Shown here: positions 16,164 through 25,000 of the stretch, in pieces
How positions within the stretch are numbered: the stretch's first letter is position 1
Layout of the letters: each line of letters starts with the position of its first letter
Notes under the pieces: model-generated
Databases searched by the model: none
What the model was told of the DNA's origin: nothing
What the model saw: only the letters and a program-made list of their open reading frames with translations
Assembly (NCBI RefSeq): GCF_000686045.1
Contig: NZ_JMLV01000007.1
Span: 107,683-171,682 of the forward strand
Length of the DNA stretch: 64,000 nucleotides
Source: Fodinicurvata fenggangensis DSM 21160
GTDB taxonomy: Bacteria > Pseudomonadota > Alphaproteobacteria > Kiloniellales > DSM-21159
Reading direction: 5' to 3'
Position numbers and translations under genes: made by a program

Positions 16164-17537
16164 ATGTTTTCAGGACCGCTGAGCGACAGGCGCTACAGGC
16201 ATCTCTTCGCCGCCCAGGTGATCGCCCTTCTGGGCACCGGCCTGACGACCGTGGCCCTGGCACTGCTCGCGGATGCCCTGGCCGGCGCGCAGGCCGGACA
16301 GGTGCTGGGCACCGCCCTGGCGATCAAGATGGTGGCCTATGTGGGCATCGCCCCGCTGGTCGGCGCCTACGCCACGCGCCTGCCGCGGCGCAGCCTGCTG
16401 GTCGGGCTCGACCTGCTGCGCGCCTCGGCTGTCGGTGTCCTGCCATTCGTCAGCGAGATCTGGCAGATTTACCTGCTGATCTTCCTGCTGAACGCCTGTT
16501 CCGCCGGGTTCACGCCGCTGTTCCAGGCCACCATTCCCGACATCCTCGAGACGGACAGCCACTATACGCGGGCCCTCTCCCTCTCGCGGCTGGCCTACGA
16601 CCTGGAAAACCTGCTCAGTCCCCTGGCCGCCGCCTTGCTGCTGACGATGATGGGCTTCGACCTGCTGTTCCTGCTGAACGCCCTGGCTTTCCTGGCCTCG
16701 GCCCTGCTGGTCGTTTCGGTCGTGCTGCCCCGGGCCCAGGCGACGGACGCCCCGCAGAGCCTGCGCGACCGGCTCGGACACGGCCTGAGGATCTACCTGC
16801 GCACGCCCCGCCTGAAGGGACTGCTGGCCCTCAGCCTGGCAGTGGCCGCCGGCGGCGCCATGCAGATCGTGAACACCGTGGTCTACGTGCGCAGCGGCCT
16901 GGGCCTGGGGGAAATTTCGGTGGCGCTCGCCTTCGCCGCCGCCGGTGGCGGCTCCATGGTCGTGGCGCTCGGCCTGCCGCGCCTGCTCGACAAAGTGGCC
17001 CAGCGTCCACTCATGCTGGCGGGCGGCGGCCTCATGACTGCCAGCCTGTTCCTCGGCCTGCTCCAGCCCGCCTTCGGTCCCCTGCTACTTCTCTGGTTCC
17101 TGCTGGGCGCGGGCAGCTCCCTGGTCCTGACGCCCTCGGGGCGGCTGCTGAAACAGTCCTGTCGCGGGGCGGATCGCGCCGCCGTTTTCTCGGCCCAGTT
17201 CTCGCTCTCCCATGCCTGCTGGCTTGTGACCTATCCGCTGGCCGGATGGCTGGGCAGCCAGTACGGACTCTCGCTCGCCTTCCTTGTCCTCGGCCTACTC
17301 GCCTTGACCGGGACCCTTGCGGCCGCACGGCTCTGGCCGGATGGCGATCCTGTTGTGCTGGAACACGAACACCCGCCCCAGCATCACAGCCATCTGCACG
17401 TCCACGACGAACACCACCAGCATGAACACGAAGGCTGGGAAGGTCCGGAGCCCCATGCGCATCCGCACCGCCATGCGCCCGGCCGCCACCGCCATGCCTT
17501 CGTCATCGATACCCATCACGCGCACTGGCCCGTGTAA
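16164..17537 (+). CDS. MFS exporter with histidine-rich C-terminal tail (NreB-like)
   Basis: A 457-residue major facilitator protein with about 12 helices (start RYRHLFAAQVIALLGTGLTTVALALLAD-type). The last 60 residues are a cytoplasmic tail with more than 20 His in HxH clusters (HEHPPQHHSHLHVHDEHHQH). His-rich tails of this sort occur in nickel/cobalt exporters such as NreB, so a metal efflux role is plausible but unproven. It lies on the plus strand inside the phage-like cluster. Its 3' end overlaps the 3' end of the lysozyme gene by 35 bp. Confidence 0.82.
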   Translation: MFSGPLSDRRYRHLFAAQVIALLGTGLTTVALALLADALAGAQAGQVLGTALAIKMVAYVGIAPLVGAYATRLPRRSLLVGLDLLRASAVGVLPFVSEIWQIYLLIFLLNACSAGFTPLFQATIPDILETDSHYTRALSLSRLAYDLENLLSPLAAALLLTMMGFDLLFLLNALAFLASALLVVSVVLPRAQATDAPQSLRDRLGHGLRIYLRTPRLKGLLALSLAVAAGGAMQIVNTVVYVRSGLGLGEISVALAFAAAGGGSMVVALGLPRLLDKVAQRPLMLAGGGLMTASLFLGLLQPAFGPLLLLWFLLGAGSSLVLTPSGRLLKQSCRGADRAAVFSAQFSLSHACWLVTYPLAGWLGSQYGLSLAFLVLGLLALTGTLAAARLWPDGDPVVLEHEHPPQHHSHLHVHDEHHQHEHEGWEGPEPHAHPHRHAPGRHRHAFVIDTHHAHWPV

Positions 17538-18099
17538 TCACACCCTCCCGCACATCGATTGACGCCGCGCACAGCGCCAACGCGGCGCCGTGGGCGGCCA
17601 GGGTGCGACGCAGCCAACCGCGACCGTAACGCGCGAAGCCGGCCAGCCCGGCGTAATAGGCCGCCCGCTCGGCGCAGAGGTCGCGCAGCACCGCCGCCTC
17701 CTGGCCCCGATCCCTGGCGGCCGCCAGGGTCACCGGGCCGAAGAGCCCGTCCACGTCCACACCGCAAGCCTCCTGCAGCGTCCGCACCGTCACCTCGGGC
17801 GGGCAGTTCACGGCCATGTCAAAGACCAGCAGCGCCAGGGGCGGCGGCAGCCGGTCGCAGAACTGCGCCTGCCAGAAGTGCTCACGATAGAGCGCCGCCG
17901 CCGCGGCCTCGTCCAGCCGGCGGATGTCCGCGGCGTCCGCATCGGGATGAAGCCGGCGATAGAAGCGCAGGGAAATCCCCCAGCGGGTGGTGCCGCCGGG
18001 ATCGACCGGATCGTCGGTGACCGCCCCGCCGCCCTCCCAGGCCAGGACGAAGGCGAGGGCCGATTCGAAGCCGTGGACGCCATCAAAGCCGGGTTGCAT
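17503..18099 (-). CDS. GH108-type peptidoglycan hydrolase (endolysin)
   Basis: 198 residues. The N-terminal FVLAWEGGGAVTDDPVDPGG with TTRWGIS contains the catalytic Glu of the EGG motif and the D-P-D-P-G-G-x-T signature of glycoside hydrolase family 108 (ZliS-like). The C-terminal half has the companion putative peptidoglycan-binding domain (EACGVDVDGLFGPVTLAAA). It acts on the cell wall during particle release together with the holin. Start overlaps the end of the 110-residue membrane protein gene by 17 bp. Confidence 0.9.
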   Translation of the reverse strand: MQPGFDGVHGFESALAFVLAWEGGGAVTDDPVDPGGTTRWGISLRFYRRLHPDADAADIRRLDEAAAAALYREHFWQAQFCDRLPPPLALLVFDMAVNCPPEVTVRTLQEACGVDVDGLFGPVTLAAARDRGQEAAVLRDLCAERAAYYAGLAGFARYGRGWLRRTLAAHGAALALCAASIDVREGVITRASARDGYR

Positions 18100-18415
18100 C
18101 AGCTGTCTCCTCTTCCCCTGTTGGCCGATGGGGTGTGGACCGATGGGGTGTGGACCGATGGGGTGCGGGGCGATAGGCGGACTCCCGCTCCAGGTAGCGC
18201 AGGCGCTCGTCGTGGTTCTCCAGCTGCCGGGTCACCTGCTCGCGCATCAGGCGCAGCTCGGTGCGCACCTCCACCAGGGTCTCCACCGATTGCCAGGCCA
18301 CGCTGCCGGTGCCGACCAGGGCAGCCAGGATCAGCGCCCGCCAGAGGCCCATCCAAGCCCCGCGCAGGCCCATGAAGGTCGTATTCAGGCTGTCGGGTTT
18401 GTCGTACAGGCTCAT
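18083..18415 (-). CDS. Small single-span membrane protein of the lysis region
   Basis: 110 residues: short polar N-terminus, one transmembrane helix (LWRALILAALVGTGSVAW), a coiled-coil-like stretch (TELRLMREQVTRQLENHDERLRYLERE) and a tail with the repeat HRSTPHRSTPHRPT. Placement between DUF2793 and endolysin genes, with a membrane anchor plus periplasmic helix, resembles spanin or accessory lysis proteins. I cannot name the family. The ATG at 18415 follows GGGGAGGAGGAG. Too variable for a firm function. Confidence 0.72.
   Translation of the reverse strand: MSLYDKPDSLNTTFMGLRGAWMGLWRALILAALVGTGSVAWQSVETLVEVRTELRLMREQVTRQLENHDERLRYLERESAYRPAPHRSTPHRSTPHRPTGEEETADATRL
18125..18168. repeat. 15-bp tandem repeat inside the lysis-region membrane protein gene
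   Basis: The unit GATGGGGTGTGGACC occurs twice in tandem with a third degenerate copy, encoding His-Arg-Ser-Thr-Pro repeats at the C-terminus. Copy number could vary by slippage without breaking frame. Confidence 0.7.
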
Positions 18416-18429
18416 CTCCTCCTCCCCTC

Positions 18430-19281
18430 TCATGAGATATCGGTGACCAGGCCGCCGGTGACCGTGACGGTCTTGCCGTCGGCGCTCTGGAAGCTCCCGC
18501 TGACCCCGGCCTGGCCGGCGCTGGCATAGCCGGCGGCGCTCACCGCACCCTGAAAGTCCGCGTCCCCCAGCGAGCTCACGCTGGCCACGCTCTGCGCCCC
18601 GGAATCGCGCACCTGGAAGCTGGCGCCACCGGCCTGGTCCTGCAGCTCGACGATCACGCGGTTGTCGGCCCCGGCGCGCCCGAAGAACAGGCGCGTCGCC
18701 CCGTCGGCGTCCTTCAGATAGCAATAGGTGCCATCAGCCGAGAGGCCGGCCGCACCGCCGCCCAGGGTCAGGAAGCCGCCCCCCGCGTGAATATTGTTGG
18801 CCGCGCTCAGATTTCCGCTCGTCCCCACATCGCCGGTGAAGGCCGCCCCGGCCAGCGGCGCATAGTCGGCCAGCGCGGCCGCCAGCCCCGTCGGCTGCAC
18901 GGCGCTCTCAGCCAGCTGCCCCTGCCCCGGGCTGGCATGCGGCGCGCGCCAGTCCTGGCCGTCGAAGAAGAGGTGCCGGTCCTCGTCGGCGATCCAGGCC
19001 TTGAGGCCCGCCGGCGGATCGAGGAAGTCCCAACCGTCCAGCCAAAGCGCGATGCGCCCGGCCTGTCCAGCCCAATCCCCTTGCACCCCGGCCGGCAACA
19101 GCCAGGCCTGCATGGGCTCGGGTGCGGCCGGCGGCGCCGTCTCGGTGCGGCTGGCCAGCACACAGGCCAGCAGGGCGTCCAGGCGGTTCAGCGCCATATT
19201 GTGGAACAGCTCCTTCTGCGCCTGTCCGCTGAACAGATAGGGCAGTTCCAGCCTGGGGGTTTGTTCGTTTTCGCTGCTCAC
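18430..19281 (-). CDS. DUF2793 phage/GTA tail-associated protein
   Basis: 283 residues. The N-terminal 120 residues (RLELPYLFSGQAQKELFHNMALNRLD, then AWLLPAG..GDWAGQAGRIALW) are a clear DUF2793 domain, found with GTA and phage tail modules. The C-terminal part is Gly/Ala/Ser-rich with tail-fibre-like sequence (GYASAGQAGVSGSFQSADGKT). It may contribute to a tail tip or fibre. Overlaps the upstream tail-hub gene by 4 bp. Confidence 0.85.
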   Translation of the reverse strand: MSSENEQTPRLELPYLFSGQAQKELFHNMALNRLDALLACVLASRTETAPPAAPEPMQAWLLPAGVQGDWAGQAGRIALWLDGWDFLDPPAGLKAWIADEDRHLFFDGQDWRAPHASPGQGQLAESAVQPTGLAAALADYAPLAGAAFTGDVGTSGNLSAANNIHAGGGFLTLGGGAAGLSADGTYCYLKDADGATRLFFGRAGADNRVIVELQDQAGGASFQVRDSGAQSVASVSSLGDADFQGAVSAAGYASAGQAGVSGSFQSADGKTVTVTGGLVTDIS

Positions 19282-21674
19282 AGCTCCGCCTCCGTGGTTA
19301 GACCCCGGCCCACCACCGGGGAGATCTGGCAGACGCGCAGCCGCACCGCTGCGGGCAGGGTCCCGAAGTCGGCCAGTTGCTGCTCTGCCGTATAGGTGAA
19401 GGCTGGCGCCGGGCAGGTCTCCCGGCGCAGCACGGCCCCGCCCCCCAGCACGTCCCCGTCCAGGACCTCCAGCTCATAGGTCTCGGGCGCGTCCTCCAGC
19501 GCCGCGTCGAAGCCGTCGCGCCAACGCCGGTCCAGGCGGGCGCGGCGCACCCAGCTGACCGTCAGGTCGCCGTTGGCGGCCCGTGCTCCACGCAGGTGCA
19601 CCGGCGCCCAGGGCTGCAGCGCCCGGCCTTCGCAGCTCCGCTCCATCACCTCCGCGTCCGCGTCGTCCCGCCCCCAGGTGACGGCGCGGTACCAGCGCGG
19701 CCGGCCCAGGTCGTTCACGTCCAGGGCGAAGCGCCCCAGCCCCGGCCCGTCCAGCAGCACCGCCGCTTCCTCGGCCTGGTGGCCGGCCACCGCGGCCTCG
19801 CTCCCCAGCCGCCCGCGCAGCAGGCGCGACAGGCGATAGCTTCCCGGTCCCAGCAGCTCGGCAGAGGCGAACTGCAGGATCTCGCCGCCCAGCCACAGCA
19901 GGTTGCGTCCCGCCGCCACCTGGTCTTCCGGCAGGCTGTCCAGTTCGCGCTCCGGGTCGTCCAGCTGCAAATCCACGGACGCCGCCCGGTCCCAGTGAGT
20001 GACCGGCCCGGGCGCCAGGGCCGTCAGGGCGCAGCCCGTGACCGCGGCCGTCTCACTCTCGGCCAGCTTGCGGAAGCTTTCGGGCTGCGGCTGGCCACCG
20101 CCCTCGATCAGCGCCCCCGGCCAGCGCAGATCCGGCGCCTCGGGCCCCAGCGCGAAATAGAACCCGGCGCCGGCGTCCTGGCTGCGCAGGGCCGGCAGGT
20201 CCAGCAGGATGAGCCGCGTCGGGCTGTTGCGCAGCGGCGCCCGGTTGCGCGCAGCCAGCGCCGGCACGCCAGGTGGGGCCGCGCTCTCCAGGGCGCTGCC
20301 CGGACCCGTGCGGTCGGCCACCAACTCGAGCGACAAGAGGCCGGGCGCAGCAAAGCGGCGTTCCGTGATGCGCCCCTGCAGGCGGCCGCCGTCCAGCTCC
20401 AGGCTGACCACGTCGCCGGGCCCCAGCCGGCAATAGGCCGGCGGCAAGGTAATCTCGTGGGTCACCCGCTGCTGCCAGGCCAGGGCCAGGCTGCGCTCGG
20501 CGATGGTGCGCGCCTCGTCGGCGGTCAGCAGCAGGGGCAGCTGCAGCTCCGTCTCGCTGCGCGACAGGGCGTCCCGCCGGCGCGCCTGCTGCACACCCGC
20601 CTGGTGGTCGCGCGCCACGTCGGCGTACTGCACCGCCAGCGCGCGTGGCAGGCTGTGGACATCGGCCCGCCGGCTGGCCAGCCGCGGCACCGGCGTGTCC
20701 TCCCCATGGCTCTCGGCCGCCCGCGCATCGGCATCGAAGGAGCCCAGGTCGTCCTCGGGAATGCACGTTTGCGCCGCCTGCGCCAGGGGCAGGAAGGTCA
20801 GCTGCCCGTCCTGTTCGCGCACGTCGAAGAAATAGGCACGCTGCAGCGGCTCGATGGCCTCGCGCGCTGACATGATGCGCGGGATGGCATAGCCGCGCAG
20901 CGGCTGCCCCTCCAGCGCCAGGGCCTGGACCGGCGCCACCCCGGCCCGGGCGCAGAGGTCGCTTAATGCATCCGACAGCCGCGTGCGCTCGGGCGGCAGC
21001 GCCACCTCGAAGGTGAAGTTGGGCAGGCGGTTGCCGAAGGGCCCCAGCTCCAGGCGCTCCAGCACCACATAGGCCAGGCCGCGATAGGCCGGCACCCGGC
21101 CCGCGCCCTCGACGCTCTCGATCACCGGGCTGAGGTCCTGCGCCGCGTCGCCGGGATAGAGCTGCAGCCCGGCGGCCAGGCCGTCCAGGTCCTGCCCCGC
21201 CTCCCACAGTAGGCGCCCGTCCGCCCAGATGCGCCTGAGCGCCCGAACCGGCCCCTGGCAGAGCCCCAGGGCCAGCGAAACGTCATAGCTGTAGGTCGTG
21301 GTGGTGGTCTTGCTGCTGGAGCTGCCCCCGCCCTTGCCGCCACCATGGGTTTCCGTGCGCGTGGACTTGCGCTCCGCCACCGGTCCCATCCAGATAACCG
21401 TGCCCGACAGGCGGCAGGCAGCGCCATAGACCAGCGGGATGGCGCTGCCGTACTCCGAGCCCGAGACCCGCAGCTCCGACAGCCGCGGGCCCTCCACCCG
21501 CTGGCGCGGCAGCGAGGCGCCGAACAGCACGTTGTCCACCGCAACCCCGGCCAGCCCGCCCACGGCCTGGCCGATGGCCGCACCACCCAGGGTCTGGCCG
21601 AACAGGCTGACCCCGGCCGGCAGCAGCGACTGACCCAGCGCGCCGCCGGCCACCGAGAACGCCAGTGTCGCCAT
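19278..21674 (-). CDS. GTA gp15-like tail hub / host-specificity protein lacking the TIM-barrel domain
   Basis: A 798-residue tail tip protein. The N-terminus is Gly/Ala-rich and hydrophobic; conserved tail-3 blocks follow (VSGSEYGSAIPLVYGAACRLSGTVIW-type, SYDVSLALGLCQGPV, IWADGRLL, FEVALPPERTRLSDAL). The C-terminal half carries beta-rich receptor-region sequence. RcGTA g15 is about 1300 residues because it also has a TIM-barrel-like glycosidase domain. That domain is missing here and a comparable one occurs in the adjacent gp13-type protein. Shares ATGA with the NlpC gene. Confidence 0.85.
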   Translation of the reverse strand: MATLAFSVAGGALGQSLLPAGVSLFGQTLGGAAIGQAVGGLAGVAVDNVLFGASLPRQRVEGPRLSELRVSGSEYGSAIPLVYGAACRLSGTVIWMGPVAERKSTRTETHGGGKGGGSSSSKTTTTTYSYDVSLALGLCQGPVRALRRIWADGRLLWEAGQDLDGLAAGLQLYPGDAAQDLSPVIESVEGAGRVPAYRGLAYVVLERLELGPFGNRLPNFTFEVALPPERTRLSDALSDLCARAGVAPVQALALEGQPLRGYAIPRIMSAREAIEPLQRAYFFDVREQDGQLTFLPLAQAAQTCIPEDDLGSFDADARAAESHGEDTPVPRLASRRADVHSLPRALAVQYADVARDHQAGVQQARRRDALSRSETELQLPLLLTADEARTIAERSLALAWQQRVTHEITLPPAYCRLGPGDVVSLELDGGRLQGRITERRFAAPGLLSLELVADRTGPGSALESAAPPGVPALAARNRAPLRNSPTRLILLDLPALRSQDAGAGFYFALGPEAPDLRWPGALIEGGGQPQPESFRKLAESETAAVTGCALTALAPGPVTHWDRAASVDLQLDDPERELDSLPEDQVAAGRNLLWLGGEILQFASAELLGPGSYRLSRLLRGRLGSEAAVAGHQAEEAAVLLDGPGLGRFALDVNDLGRPRWYRAVTWGRDDADAEVMERSCEGRALQPWAPVHLRGARAANGDLTVSWVRRARLDRRWRDGFDAALEDAPETYELEVLDGDVLGGGAVLRRETCPAPAFTYTAEQQLADFGTLPAAVRLRVCQISPVVGRGLTTEAEL

Positions 21675-22108
21675 CAGCCCTGCTCCCTTTCATGCGGCGC
21701 CGCCAGGCGATAGGCCGCCACCGCCGGCCCGGGCCAGCGGCCGTCATAGCCATGCTCGATCACCCGCCCGCTGGGCACATGGGCGTGCAGGATGCCCCGC
21801 TCCGTGACGATGGCCACATGGGTCGCCCGACCGCGGCAGGACAGGCGCAGCAGGTCCCCCGGCTTCGCCGCCTCCGGCGCGCAGGGGGCCAGCACCCGGG
21901 CCAGGCCGCGCGCCAACTCGTCCTCGTCGGGCCGGCGCGGATAGCCGGCCGCATCCTCGTAGGGCAGGCCCAGGGCCCGGGCCACGCCGATGGCCAGGCC
22001 GATGCAGTCCACGCCGGCACCCAGGCGCCGCCCGCCGTGACGGAAGGGCGTGCCCAGCCAGCGCCGCGCCTCGGCCACAACGGCTCGGCGCAGATCATCC
22101 TCTGTCAT
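21674..22108 (-). CDS. NlpC/P60 cysteine peptidase, GTA gp14-like
   Basis: A 144-residue tail-associated cell-wall peptidase. The catalytic Cys is in GGRRLGAGVDCIGLAIG, the His in RATHVAIVTERG and a second polar position in ILHAHVPSGRVIEHG. This size and position (between gp13 and gp15) match RcGTA g14, which opens peptidoglycan for DNA entry. ATG at 22108; its stop overlaps the gp15 start (TGATG). Confidence 0.92.
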   Translation of the reverse strand: MTEDDLRRAVVAEARRWLGTPFRHGGRRLGAGVDCIGLAIGVARALGLPYEDAAGYPRRPDEDELARGLARVLAPCAPEAAKPGDLLRLSCRGRATHVAIVTERGILHAHVPSGRVIEHGYDGRWPGPAVAAYRLAAPHEREQG

Positions 22109-22135
22109 GGTCCCTGGTGTCAGGATCTCTGATCC

Positions 22136-25000
22136 TCAGGCGCGGCTGAGTTGGGTCACGGGGCGCAGCACGGCGTCGCTGCCGGGCAGGGCGGGCTCGC
22201 CGCGGAAGTTCACCAGGTTGTCGAAGCGCCGGCGGCAGGTCTCCGCCCGCTTGTCGCAGCCGGGCGTCAGGCGGATGCGGTCGCCGAGTTCCGGCGGCCG
22301 GCCCAGGGGCTCGAACAGCACCAGGCGCCCGCTGTCGGCGCGCAGCTCCTTCACCTCCAGGGACCGGCCGGCATGAGGGCCGTCCAGGAACTCCACCAGG
22401 CCGCCGCGATAGGCCTCAGTGTCCGCCGGCGCCTGATCCCAGGCCAGCACCTGGTCCTCGGCCAGTCCGCCCGGCCCGCCGGCGCCCAGGGCCGTCACCG
22501 CGCCCTCCAGCGCCAGCGCCGCCAGGTCCACGCCGCAGCGGGCATCGCCCAGGTCGGCGCGGCAGTGCGGCTGGTAGACCTCGCCCAGCGGCTGGTTCAG
22601 GCACTGGGCCGGCCCGCGTAACTCGGCGCGGAAGTGATGGTCCTGGGGCTGGATCTCGCCGATATGCCCCTCGGCCAGGACCAGCGGCGCCGTTCCCTCC
22701 CCCGATCCCTGGGAGTCCTGCCAGTCCACCTGCAGGATGCGCACCTCGGCCCCGTCATAGAGCCCGGCGCGCAGGTCCGCGGCAGCGATCTCGTCACTGT
22801 GGAAGCCGCCCCAGGCCTCCAGGCTGTCGCCGGTCAGCCGCCCGGTGGCGCGGATCTCGCTGGGCTCGAAGCTGACGGCCGGACGATAGCTCTCGCCGGC
22901 GATCACCAACTCCCGGTCGTGGGTGGTGAAGCCCTGCACCAGGCCGTCGCGCCGCTCCACCCGCCAGCAGAGCGCCAGGCGGGTCAGCGCCGCGCCCGCA
23001 CCCGGCCAGCTGACCTCGGGATCGTAGACGAAGCCGTCGCGCACCACCTGCTCGCGCGACCAGACGAAGACCCGGGCCGGCCCGCGCGCCAGGGCCTCGG
23101 CCAGGGCCCGGTCGATTTCGCGCCAGCGCCAGGCCTCCTCGCCCAGCAGGACGAAGCCCGCGAAGTAGTGAAGGGCCGACAGGGGATAGCCCAGCACCTC
23201 CTGCGCGATGCGCCAGGTCTCGGCCATGCGCTCGAAATCGCCCGCCACCACCCAGTCGTAGTCCTCGACCTGCAGGACGTCATAGGCCGGCCAGGCCCAG
23301 GCCGCCGCCGGGAAGTTCAGGCGCGTCAGGATCTCGCTGTCGGGGCGGAAGACCTGCGGCGTGAAGAGCAGCAGCGCCACCTGCACCGCCGGATAGGCCG
23401 CCCGCGCCCGGTCGCGCAGCGCGTCGGTGGCCGCGCCCAGCCGCCCGCGGCACCAGTCCAGGTAGGGCCCGTGCACCCCCGCCGGACCCTCCACCCGCTG
23501 CAGCCAGGGCGTGGGCGCATAGAGCCCGGTCTCGGCATGATAGGCGTTCAGCGTGAAGGCGTCATAGATGTGCGGCACTTGGGCGCCGAAGCTGCCGTCC
23601 CACCACCAGGGCTCGCCGATCTGCAGGCAGGGCTCCAGACCGGCGCCCTCCGCCAGGCCCAGCGCCGCCTCGGCCACGCCGCCCAGCCAGTCCAGCGCAG
23701 CATCATTGCAGGGCGAGATCAGCGAGGAGGGCGGCTGCCAGCCGGTCAGCGCCATCCGCCCCGCATGGTCCTTCTGCGCCCAGTCGGCCGGCATGAAGTC
23801 GGCCAGGATCTCGAAGCTGAGCGACAGCCACAGGCGGAAGCCTGCCGCCTGCAGCCGCGCGCAGAGATCGGCCAGCCAGGCCGCCGCCGGCGCGTTCAGC
23901 GGTGCCTGCGCCGGATCCACCAGATAGCGCCCGGCGCTCTCGTCCCAGGCCAGGTTGTGGAAGTGCGAGATGCCCAGGTAGAGCACCCAGTCGTCGCGGT
24001 AGCCCAGCTGAACCGCCTGCGCCACCACCCGCGCCGGCGTCAGGTGATAGGCATTGTCGTAGCCGTCGGCCATGGCCAGGCCGTGCGGCGCGCAGCCCTG
24101 GTCGTTGATCGCCAGCAATGCGCCCGGCCCCTCACAGACCAGTTCCTCCAGATGCACCTCCACCGTCTCGGCCTGGGGCAGGCGCTGCTGCGTCTCGACC
24201 GTCACCCGCACTTCCTGCCCCGTGGCCATGCTGTCGGTCAGCACCGCCGCCGGCTCGAAGCTGACCGTCTGCTGCGGGCCGCTTGTGGTGCTGGTGACGA
24301 TATATTCCTCCGGTCCCGGTGCACGCTGCGCCGGAAACACCAGGCGGTCGCCCGGCGAGATGGCCAGGCCGCTGGGCACCGACAGGCTCACCTGGCTGTC
24401 TCCGCTGGCGAGTGGTGCCGCCAGGGTGGTGCGCCCAGCCATGTAGCTCTTGGGTGGCAGGGTCAGCAGGACACGGCGGATGTCGTCCACCGGCACCCAC
24501 GCCGCCCGCAAGGCCTCCGGCTCGTCTTCCGACGGCGGACTGAAGCCGCTGGTGAGAGCCTCGTCGAAGACTACCTCGATCACCTGGTCGTAAGGGTCGT
24601 CGTCCGGCGCGTTGGGATTGGGCAGGACGCGGTGGTTCCAGAGGCGCAGGTGGTGGGTCGGCCCGCCATGGGTCTCCAGCGCCAGGGCCGGCCCGTTGAA
24701 GGCGTCCAGGCCCAGGGACTCCGGGTTGGCGCGATAGCGGAAGCGCAGGGTGCAGCCGCGATTGCTGGGCTGCGCCTCGTAACGGTGCAGCAGGTGCCCG
24801 GCCCTGTCCTCGCTCGCCCAGTGCGCGCCGGCCAAGTCCAGGTTGCGGCGATAGACGGCGCGGAAGACCAGGCTGTCGCCGCCTTCGCTCACCAACGAGG
24901 CCGAGGTCAGCAGGTTGAAGTCCGTCTGCCAGTAGTCCGGCGCAAAGCGCATGATCTGGCCGTTCCGCTCGGCCGCTGGCAGGCTCATCAGATAGCTCAT
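22136..25000 (-). CDS. gp13-like protein: N-terminal TIM-barrel-like region fused to C-terminal DUF2163
   Basis: 954 residues, about three times the length of RcGTA g13. The last 290 residues are DUF2163 (LALCWRVERRDGLVQGFTTH ... HFRAELRGPAQCLNQPLGEVYQPHCRADLGD ... FRGEPALPGSD) with its conserved cysteines. The first 650 residues are unrelated to g13. They include a beta-rich start and a region from about residue 300 to 640 with TIM-barrel/glycosidase features (DDWVLYLGISHFHNLAWDE, LQIGEPWWWDGSF, DVLQVEDYDWVVAGD). Hydrolase activity is not proven. Overlaps the DUF2460 gene by 4 bp. Confidence 0.82.
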   Translation of the reverse strand: MSYLMSLPAAERNGQIMRFAPDYWQTDFNLLTSASLVSEGGDSLVFRAVYRRNLDLAGAHWASEDRAGHLLHRYEAQPSNRGCTLRFRYRANPESLGLDAFNGPALALETHGGPTHHLRLWNHRVLPNPNAPDDDPYDQVIEVVFDEALTSGFSPPSEDEPEALRAAWVPVDDIRRVLLTLPPKSYMAGRTTLAAPLASGDSQVSLSVPSGLAISPGDRLVFPAQRAPGPEEYIVTSTTSGPQQTVSFEPAAVLTDSMATGQEVRVTVETQQRLPQAETVEVHLEELVCEGPGALLAINDQGCAPHGLAMADGYDNAYHLTPARVVAQAVQLGYRDDWVLYLGISHFHNLAWDESAGRYLVDPAQAPLNAPAAAWLADLCARLQAAGFRLWLSLSFEILADFMPADWAQKDHAGRMALTGWQPPSSLISPCNDAALDWLGGVAEAALGLAEGAGLEPCLQIGEPWWWDGSFGAQVPHIYDAFTLNAYHAETGLYAPTPWLQRVEGPAGVHGPYLDWCRGRLGAATDALRDRARAAYPAVQVALLLFTPQVFRPDSEILTRLNFPAAAWAWPAYDVLQVEDYDWVVAGDFERMAETWRIAQEVLGYPLSALHYFAGFVLLGEEAWRWREIDRALAEALARGPARVFVWSREQVVRDGFVYDPEVSWPGAGAALTRLALCWRVERRDGLVQGFTTHDRELVIAGESYRPAVSFEPSEIRATGRLTGDSLEAWGGFHSDEIAAADLRAGLYDGAEVRILQVDWQDSQGSGEGTAPLVLAEGHIGEIQPQDHHFRAELRGPAQCLNQPLGEVYQPHCRADLGDARCGVDLAALALEGAVTALGAGGPGGLAEDQVLAWDQAPADTEAYRGGLVEFLDGPHAGRSLEVKELRADSGRLVLFEPLGRPPELGDRIRLTPGCDKRAETCRRRFDNLVNFRGEPALPGSDAVLRPVTQLSRA

